10,729 bases of DNA. It comes from Candidatus Mediterraneibacter gallistercoris (GTDB lineage Bacteria > Bacillota_A > Clostridia > Lachnospirales > Lachnospiraceae). Below the pieces are notes generated by a model. The model worked only from the letters and a program-made list of their open reading frames with translations. It ran no database searches and was not told where the DNA came from. Positions within the stretch are counted from its first letter, which is position 1; every line of letters begins with the position of its first letter. Positions 6,657 through 10,729 of the stretch are shown piece after piece. Where the stretch lies: positions 1-10,729 of the forward strand of contig DWWI01000116.1 of the NCBI GenBank assembly GCA_019119745.1, given 5' to 3'. The translations under genes and the position numbers were made by a program.

Positions 6657-7259
6657 ATGCCTGCGGAAGTATTATCATATTTTCTCAAAAATCGTGACCG
6701 GAGACTGAGACTGGCGTTTCAGGTAGTGCTTCAGTGCGCGCCTTTTCTGAAAGGATTGAAAATATCCTGTGTCATATCGCTGGAGGAGACTCTCTATGAA
6801 GAGCTTTCAGATCTGCTCCGCGATACGGGTATCTTATATCACAGACTTTCTTGCCAGGAAGGGAAATGCCTTGTCCTTTTTTACCGACCTGACGAGCTGG
6901 AAAGATACCTGAACAGTCCGAAGATACGCAGTCTGATACGGGAATACGGATATACGGATACGTATCTTGAGAGAATGCTTGATCGTCTGTACTCCCGTGT
7001 GGAGGATTTTGCAAAGCGGGGGATGGGATTCCCTCATGAGATCGGAGCGTTTCTCGGATATCCTGCTGACGATGTGAAGGGATTTATTGAGAACAGGGGG
7101 AACAGATATCTGATGATCGGATACTGGAAAGTATACAGCGATCTCGCTAAAGCCAGAATGATCTTCAAGGAATATGACCGCGCGAAAGACTGTGCGGTAA
7201 ATGAATTTATCACCGGAAAAAGTATCCGGGAAATATGTGGAACGGAGGAGAAAAAATGA
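6657..7259 (+). CDS. DUF3793 family protein
   Basis: A 200-residue, probably soluble protein that I place in DUF3793 from the motifs 'CAPFLKGLK' (27-35), 'HEIGAFLGYP' (127-136), 'DDVKGFIENRG' (138-148) and 'GYWKVY' (155-160). The molecular function of the family is not known to me. Six cysteines (27, 38, 66, 71, 179, 194) are present, but not in an evident metal- or cluster-binding arrangement. ATG 6657 is fixed by a near-ideal AAGGAGG (6646-6652). A TTG at 6588 in frame is part of the -35 and is excluded. The stop overlaps the flavodoxin start (ATGA, 7256-7259), so the two proteins are translationally coupled. Together with the Fur-box-like operator this points to a role in iron limitation or flavodoxin-linked redox work, which is inference from position. 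Confidence 0.88.
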   Translation: MPAEVLSYFLKNRDRRLRLAFQVVLQCAPFLKGLKISCVISLEETLYEELSDLLRDTGILYHRLSCQEGKCLVLFYRPDELERYLNSPKIRSLIREYGYTDTYLERMLDRLYSRVEDFAKRGMGFPHEIGAFLGYPADDVKGFIENRGNRYLMIGYWKVYSDLAKARMIFKEYDRAKDCAVNEFITGKSIREICGTEEKK

Positions 7260-7687
7260 GTGTATCAGTAGTATATTGGAGCGGAACGGGGAATACTCAG
7301 GCTATGGCGGAAGCTGTTGCGGAGGGGATTCAGGCAGCCGGAGCAGAAGCGAATGTTGTAGAAGTAGCTGATGCCGATGCGGCAGCCCTTGCATTGGAGA
7401 ATGCGTTTGCGCTCGGGTGCCCGTCTATGGGGGCAGAGCAGCTGGAAGAGACGGAGATGGAGCCTTTTGTGGAGTCTCTGGAGCCTCTGGTGTCGGGAAA
7501 GAAGATTCTGCTGTTCGGCTCCTACGGATGGGGAGACGGAGAGTGGATGAGAGAGTGGGCGGATCGCATGAAGAATGCGGGCGCTGTTCTGGTAAGAGAT
7601 GAGGGAATCATCGCAAATGACGCTCCTGACGACGCGGCTCTTGAAGAGTGCCGGACTGCAGGTAAAGAGCTGGCGGCAGGAGTATAA
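7256..7687 (+). CDS. Flavodoxin (short-chain, clostridial type)
   Basis: A 143-residue FMN electron carrier of the cytosol that can replace ferredoxin in low-potential electron transfer. The FMN phosphate loop SGTGNT is at residues 9-14; 'GCPSMGAEQLEE' (54-65) is the loop on one face of the flavin; 'LFGSYGWGDGEWMREW' (86-101) is the other, with W92 at the position that stacks on the isoalloxazine ring in Clostridium beijerinckii flavodoxin, which this protein closely resembles. It lacks the roughly 20-residue insertion of long-chain flavodoxins. ATG 7256 overlaps the stop of the DUF3793 gene and is preceded by GGAGGAG (7244-7250) inside that gene. Expression should follow the Fur-type promoter at 6588. 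No T-rich terminator follows the stop. Confidence 0.95.
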   Translation: MSVSVVYWSGTGNTQAMAEAVAEGIQAAGAEANVVEVADADAAALALENAFALGCPSMGAEQLEETEMEPFVESLEPLVSGKKILLFGSYGWGDGEWMREWADRMKNAGAVLVRDEGIIANDAPDDAALEECRTAGKELAAGV

Positions 7688-7719
7688 AACTGCCCTCATA
7701 TCCGGAGGAAAATGCTATT

Positions 7720-7729
7720 CGGATATCCG
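7720..7729. repeat. 10-bp palindrome behind the flavodoxin gene
   Basis: CGGATATCCG is self-complementary. Its right half ATATCCG (7723-7729) repeats one at 7698-7704, which can also pair with CGGATAT (7720-7726). There is no T-run, so it does not look like a terminator. It is a possible operator for the ZIP gene, or chance. Confidence 0.3.
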
Positions 7730-7736
7730 AAAGGCG

Positions 7737-7766
7737 TTGACAAAATCTTCTCCTCGTGCATATCAT
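7737..7766 (+). promoter_or_regulatory. Candidate promoter of the ZIP transporter gene
   Basis: A perfect TTGACA (7737-7742) with an 18-nt spacer to TATCAT (7761-7766), placing the start near 7773 and leaving a leader of about 68 nt. A second, perfect TATAAT at 7811-7816 lacks a good -35 and would leave only about 18 nt of leader. Either implies that the transporter can be expressed apart from the flavodoxin operon. Confidence 0.55.
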
Positions 7767-7840
7767 AAGACAACGAAAAAATACCGACAACAAAAGTCAT
7801 ACATTTGATATATAATTGCCGGATAAAAGGGAGAGAAGAT

Positions 7841-8623
7841 ATGAATCAGAATACACTGATCGGAATATTAATACCATTTGCCGGGACCGCCCTTGGCTCG
7901 GCGATGGTATTTTTTATGAAAAAAGATATGAATGAACGGCTGCAGAAACTGCTTCTGGGTTTTGCATCGGGGGTTATGATGGCGGCCTCGGTGTGGTCGC
8001 TGCTGATCCCTGCTATTGATATGGCGGAGCAGAAAGGGGGAATATCCTGGCTCCCTCCTGCGGTCGGTTTTCTGCTGGGAATGGGATTCCTGCTTGTTCT
8101 GGATACCCTGACGCCTCATCTGCATTTTACGGATGAAAAACCGGAAGGAGTTCCGGCACATTTAAAAAAAACAACCATGCTTGTCCTTGCGGTCACACTG
8201 CATAACATACCGGAGGGTATGGCGGTGGGCGTTACTTTTGCCGGCGTACTGACCGCGAATACGACAATGTCCCTGGCGGGGGCTTTCGCCCTTTCTGCCG
8301 GCATTGCCATTCAGAATTTCCCGGAGGGAGCGATCATCTCCATGCCTCTGAAAAGTCAGGGACTGTCGAAAGCGAGAGCATTTATATACGGCGCGCTTTC
8401 CGGGATCGTAGAGCCGGCGGCAGCGCTTGTTACGATCCTTCTTACCGGGCTTGTAGTCCCGCTGCTTCCATATCTTCTTGCCTTTGCCGCCGGAGCGATG
8501 ATCTATGTTGTGGTGGAGGAGCTGATCCCCGAGGCTCAGACCGGATCACATTCAAATATCAGTACTGTGGGGGTGGCTGCCGGTTTTGTTCTCATGATGA
8601 TTCTGGATGTGGCATTGGGATAA
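7841..8623 (+). CDS. ZIP family divalent metal transporter, GufA subfamily
   Basis: A 260-residue membrane protein predicted to import Zn2+, Fe2+ or related ions across the cytoplasmic membrane. About eight hydrophobic segments can be traced. The metal-site motifs of the two central helices are present: HNIPEG (121-126) and the matching QNFPEG (158-163), followed by E191 in 'GIVEPAAAL' and 'VEELIPEAQ' (225-233), as in bacterial GufA/ZupT-type proteins. A short histidine-containing stretch 'TPHLHF' (91-96) precedes the loop before the metal helices; there is no long His-rich loop. ATG 7841 is set by AAAGGGAGA (7826-7834); an in-frame ATG at 7805 has no site and would add 12 polar residues. The gene follows the flavodoxin operon by 153 nt and has its own promoter candidate. 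The ion carried cannot be decided from sequence. Confidence 0.93.
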   Translation: MNQNTLIGILIPFAGTALGSAMVFFMKKDMNERLQKLLLGFASGVMMAASVWSLLIPAIDMAEQKGGISWLPPAVGFLLGMGFLLVLDTLTPHLHFTDEKPEGVPAHLKKTTMLVLAVTLHNIPEGMAVGVTFAGVLTANTTMSLAGAFALSAGIAIQNFPEGAIISMPLKSQGLSKARAFIYGALSGIVEPAAALVTILLTGLVVPLLPYLLAFAAGAMIYVVVEELIPEAQTGSHSNISTVGVAAGFVLMMILDVALG

Positions 8624-8685
8624 GAGCTGCACATGGCGGCCGGTTGTGTTATATTGGGATATAAGCGGATGGAGGTACGGAAATA

Positions 8686-9456
8686 ATGATAGATTACAGG
8701 ATGGCGAGAGAAGAGTTTGAGCGGTATCTGGACGGCTATGACAGAGAAAACGATAAGGTGAAGCTTAAGATTGTGCATACCTATGGCGTGGTGGCGCAGA
8801 GTACTGAGATCACAAAGCGCATGGGGCTTCCTGTGGAGGATGTCTCACTTGCGCGTATTATCGCTCTTCTCCACGATATCGGAAGATTCGAGCAGCTCAA
8901 AAGATATGACAGTTTCATGCCGGATACAATGGACCATGCGTCCTTTGGCGTGCAGGTCTTGTTCAGAGAGGGAATGATCCGCAGATTCGTGTCAGAAGAT
9001 ACATGGGATGATATCATTGAGGCGGCGATCGCAAAGCACAGTGATTTTGTTCTGGAGGGTATAGAAGATGAGCGGACACTTCTCCATGCACGTATAATAC
9101 GTGACGCGGATAAGCTGGACAATTGCAGGGTTAAGCTTGTGGACGCGCTTGAGACATTTATGGGAGCGGACGCAGAAGAGATCGGCGCTGCATCGATATC
9201 GCCGAAGATACGCAGAGATGCTTTTGAAGGGAAGAGTATCCTGTCGGCAGACAGGGTGACCCTTATGGACTACTGGGTCTCTTATCTGGCATACTTTTAC
9301 GATTTGAATTTCCGGGAGAGTCTGGATATTGTGGAAGAGCATGACTACGTGCGGCGGATCATACACAGGATTCCGTATACGGATTCGGAGACAGCAGAGA
9401 CAATGAAAGAGCTAGAGAGCTGTCTGCTGGAATATGTACATAAAGCGAAGCGATGA
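8686..9456 (+). CDS. HD-domain phosphohydrolase-like protein
   Basis: A 256-residue cytosolic protein of the HD superfamily of metal-dependent phosphohydrolases. The metal ligands are in order: H31 ('KIVHTYGV'), H63-D64 ('ALLHDIGRFEQ'), H84 ('MDHASFG'), H118 ('AKHSD') and D140 ('RDADKLDN'). The extra histidines H84 and H118 are typical of HD proteins that may bind two metals. There is no fused sensor, GGDEF or transmembrane part, and no HD-GYP or RelA/SpoT signature, so the substrate (a nucleotide or other phosphate ester) is open. ATG 8686 has GGAGGT at 8671-8676. It lies 62 nt after the ZIP stop with no terminator and no convincing promoter between, so co-transcription with the transporter is likely. 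It converges on the minus-strand C-N hydrolase, with only 17 nt between the two stops. Confidence 0.92.
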   Translation: MIDYRMAREEFERYLDGYDRENDKVKLKIVHTYGVVAQSTEITKRMGLPVEDVSLARIIALLHDIGRFEQLKRYDSFMPDTMDHASFGVQVLFREGMIRRFVSEDTWDDIIEAAIAKHSDFVLEGIEDERTLLHARIIRDADKLDNCRVKLVDALETFMGADAEEIGAASISPKIRRDAFEGKSILSADRVTLMDYWVSYLAYFYDLNFRESLDIVEEHDYVRRIIHRIPYTDSETAETMKELESCLLEYVHKAKR

Positions 9457-9458
9457 AA

Positions 9459-9492
9459 GAGAGAGCGCTGCGGTTATCCGCGGCGCTCTCTC
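9459..9492. terminator. Hairpin shared by two convergent genes
   Basis: A 15-bp stem with one G-U pair runs from 9459-9473 to 9478-9492 with a tetraloop ttat. It begins 3 nt after the HD gene stop and covers the last codons of the minus-strand hydrolase gene, whose TAA stop (9476-9474) lies in the loop. Neither strand has a proper T-run behind it (agagtatata on plus, tttcatcg on minus), so termination may be weak or the hairpin may mainly protect 3' ends. Confidence 0.55.
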
Positions 9493-10307
9493 AGAGTATA
9501 TACATCTTCTCTTAAATGCCTGAGAACAGGAATTTGTTCTCTCACTTCATCACACCGTCTCAGATCTATTTCCGTGATCCGAAGTTCTCCTTTCGCTTCC
9601 ATCTGGGAGATCATATTGCCCCATGGGTCGGTTATGATACTGTGTCCCCAGGATACATAAGAGGAATCCGCATCTCTTGCCGGGGCGGTGCCGACGATAA
9701 ACGCCTGATTGAAGACCGCCTGAGAGCGGAACAGAAGTTCCCAGTGCATGGGAGCGGTCGTCATATTGAAAGATGCGGGAACAAGGATGACCTTTGCTCC
9801 TTTTGTGACCATAAGCCGGAACAGTTCCGGAAAGCGGATATCATAACAGACTGCAAGTCCCATGGTACAGAATTCGGTTTCAAATACTGTGATATCATTT
9901 CCGGGAGAGAGAACGGCAGATTCCTGAAAATGCTGACCGTTTTTTACATTGATATCGAAAAGGTGCATTTTCCGGTGCTTTGCAATCTGCCGGCCGTTGC
10001 GGTCGAATATATAGGCTGTGTTGTATATCTTCCCGTCAGAGTCTCTTTCGGGCATGGTGCCGGCTGAGAGATATATACCGAAAGCGCGGGCGAGGTCAGA
10101 GCATATCTGCCAGAGCGGCCCGCCCTCTTCTTCTGCAAAAGCAGGAAAACAGCTGACGTCATAAGGACAGCAGAACATCTCGGGAAGAGTCAGGAAGCCG
10201 GCGCTTCCATTTACGGTCTGCTCTGCGAGGGCTTTCAGTACTTCAGTGAGTTCCTTTCTGTCTGTGTATACGGGCATCTGCACCTGTGCGATCCGTAATG
10301 CTGTCAT
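9474..10307 (-). CDS. Carbon-nitrogen hydrolase, Nit2/omega-amidase-like
   Basis: A 277-residue cytosolic member of the nitrilase superfamily. The catalytic Glu-Lys-Cys triad can be read as E43 ('LTLPEMF'), K113 ('HRKMHLFDI') and C154 ('GLAVCYDIRFPEL'). The combination 'HLFDI', 'CYDIRFPELFR' and 'SQAVFNQAFIVG' is typical of the Nit1/Nit2 branch, which hydrolyses omega-amides such as alpha-ketoglutaramate or deaminated glutathione; true nitrilase activity is less likely. Length (about 275) is normal and no residue of the triad is missing. The start at 10307 has AAAGGAGA (10321-10314) 6 nt upstream. It lies 60 nt downstream of the LacI-type gene on the same strand with no terminator between, so the two may share a transcript. 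Substrate not decided by sequence. Confidence 0.93.
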   Translation of the reverse strand: MTALRIAQVQMPVYTDRKELTEVLKALAEQTVNGSAGFLTLPEMFCCPYDVSCFPAFAEEEGGPLWQICSDLARAFGIYLSAGTMPERDSDGKIYNTAYIFDRNGRQIAKHRKMHLFDINVKNGQHFQESAVLSPGNDITVFETEFCTMGLAVCYDIRFPELFRLMVTKGAKVILVPASFNMTTAPMHWELLFRSQAVFNQAFIVGTAPARDADSSYVSWGHSIITDPWGNMISQMEAKGELRITEIDLRRCDEVREQIPVLRHLREDVYTLRERRG

Positions 10308-10367
10308 GGCGAGTCTCCTTTCTGTTTACCGCTGTCGGAATATAAGTTTATCGTATGGAAAGATGCT

Positions 10368-10729
10368 TCAGTGTACGGCGGGTGCGGCTGTAGAATCGCG
10401 CACGATAAGTTCTGCGTGGAGCAGGACAGTGCCCAGCGGTACCCCGTTTAACAGTCCGCTCAGTGCGTTGAATCCGCTTTTCCCAAGCTGGATGCGATCC
10501 TGCCGGACAGTGGTCAGAGGCGGCGACGTGTAGGCGGAGAGAGGTATGTCGTCGAAACCGATGATGCTGATATCTCTCGGAATCTGATAGCCGAGCTGCT
10601 GGCATTGTGTAATCGCTGCGCTGGCGAATGTATCCTGGCAGCAGATGATCGCTGTCATACCCATGTCGAGAAAACGGGGCAGATGCTTTTCCATGCACTC
10701 GGACAGATAATAGGAACATCCGGAGTATG
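10368..10729 (-). CDS. LacI-family transcriptional regulator, C-terminal part (5' end outside window)
   Basis: The frame is open to the window end and stops at TGA 10370-10368, leaving 120 residues of the effector-binding domain. The call rests on 'MTAIICCQDTFASAAI', which matches the ligand-domain strand that normally reads 'TAIFCxND', and on 'ISIIGFDDIPLSAYTSPPLTTVRQ', the most conserved stretch of LacI/GalR proteins, followed by 'LGKSGFNALSGLLNG' and the closing 'LIVRDST'. The DNA-binding helix-turn-helix lies outside the window. The family usually senses sugars or related small molecules; the ligand is not deducible here. The Met at 10694 is internal: the frame and the similarity continue upstream of it. 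The C-N hydrolase follows on the same strand. Confidence 0.93.
   Translation of the reverse strand, partial: YSGCSYYLSECMEKHLPRFLDMGMTAIICCQDTFASAAITQCQQLGYQIPRDISIIGFDDIPLSAYTSPPLTTVRQDRIQLGKSGFNALSGLLNGVPLGTVLLHAELIVRDSTAAPAVH

Noticed and set aside
9516..10067. A 183-codon plus-strand open frame within the C-N hydrolase gene
   Set aside because: It is antisense to a gene with an intact catalytic triad; no motif and no ribosome site.

Overview
The window most likely comes from a Lachnospiraceae-like member of the Clostridia (Bacillota). The grounds are moderate GC, purine-rich GGAGG-type ribosome sites close to each start, a short clostridial-type flavodoxin, a DUF3793 protein (a family I know only from Clostridia), and overall protein resemblance. 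It is a chromosomal housekeeping and accessory stretch. I saw no rRNA, tRNA, CRISPR array, insertion sequence or prophage gene.

Layout. 1-1086 (+) is the C-terminal half of an EF-G-like translational GTPase, cut by the window start. 1211-4131 (+) is a K+ uptake operon, trkA-trkH, behind a strong extended -10 promoter and closed by a clear intrinsic terminator at 4166-4195. Directly behind that terminator, at 4213-5868 (+), is a 551-residue protein with three membrane segments and a large outer domain that I cannot assign. A 15-bp hairpin at 5894-5939 separates it from a convergent small P-loop ATPase (6416-5994, -). The ATPase promoter is divergent from a second operon, DUF3793 protein-flavodoxin (6657-7687, +), whose promoter carries a good Fur-box match over the predicted transcription start. 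A GufA-type ZIP metal transporter (7841-8623, +) and an HD-domain hydrolase (8686-9456, +) follow. The right end is on the minus strand: a LacI-family regulator, cut by the window end, then a Nit2-like C-N hydrolase (10307-9474). The HD and hydrolase genes converge on a shared hairpin whose loop holds the hydrolase stop codon.

How the genes may work together. TrkA (two NAD-binding RCK halves) gates the TrkH K+ channel. The 6500-8623 block reads as a metal/iron-response region: a Fur-like operator, a flavodoxin that can replace ferredoxin when iron is short, a co-translated DUF3793 protein of unknown job, and a divalent metal importer. The remaining genes (EF-G paralogue, HD hydrolase, LacI/nitrilase) have no evident link to these modules.

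The parts most worth following up are the Fur-box/DUF3793/flavodoxin unit, the unassigned 551-residue membrane protein sitting 17 nt behind a terminator, and the divergent P-loop ATPase with a dyad between its promoter and ribosome site.
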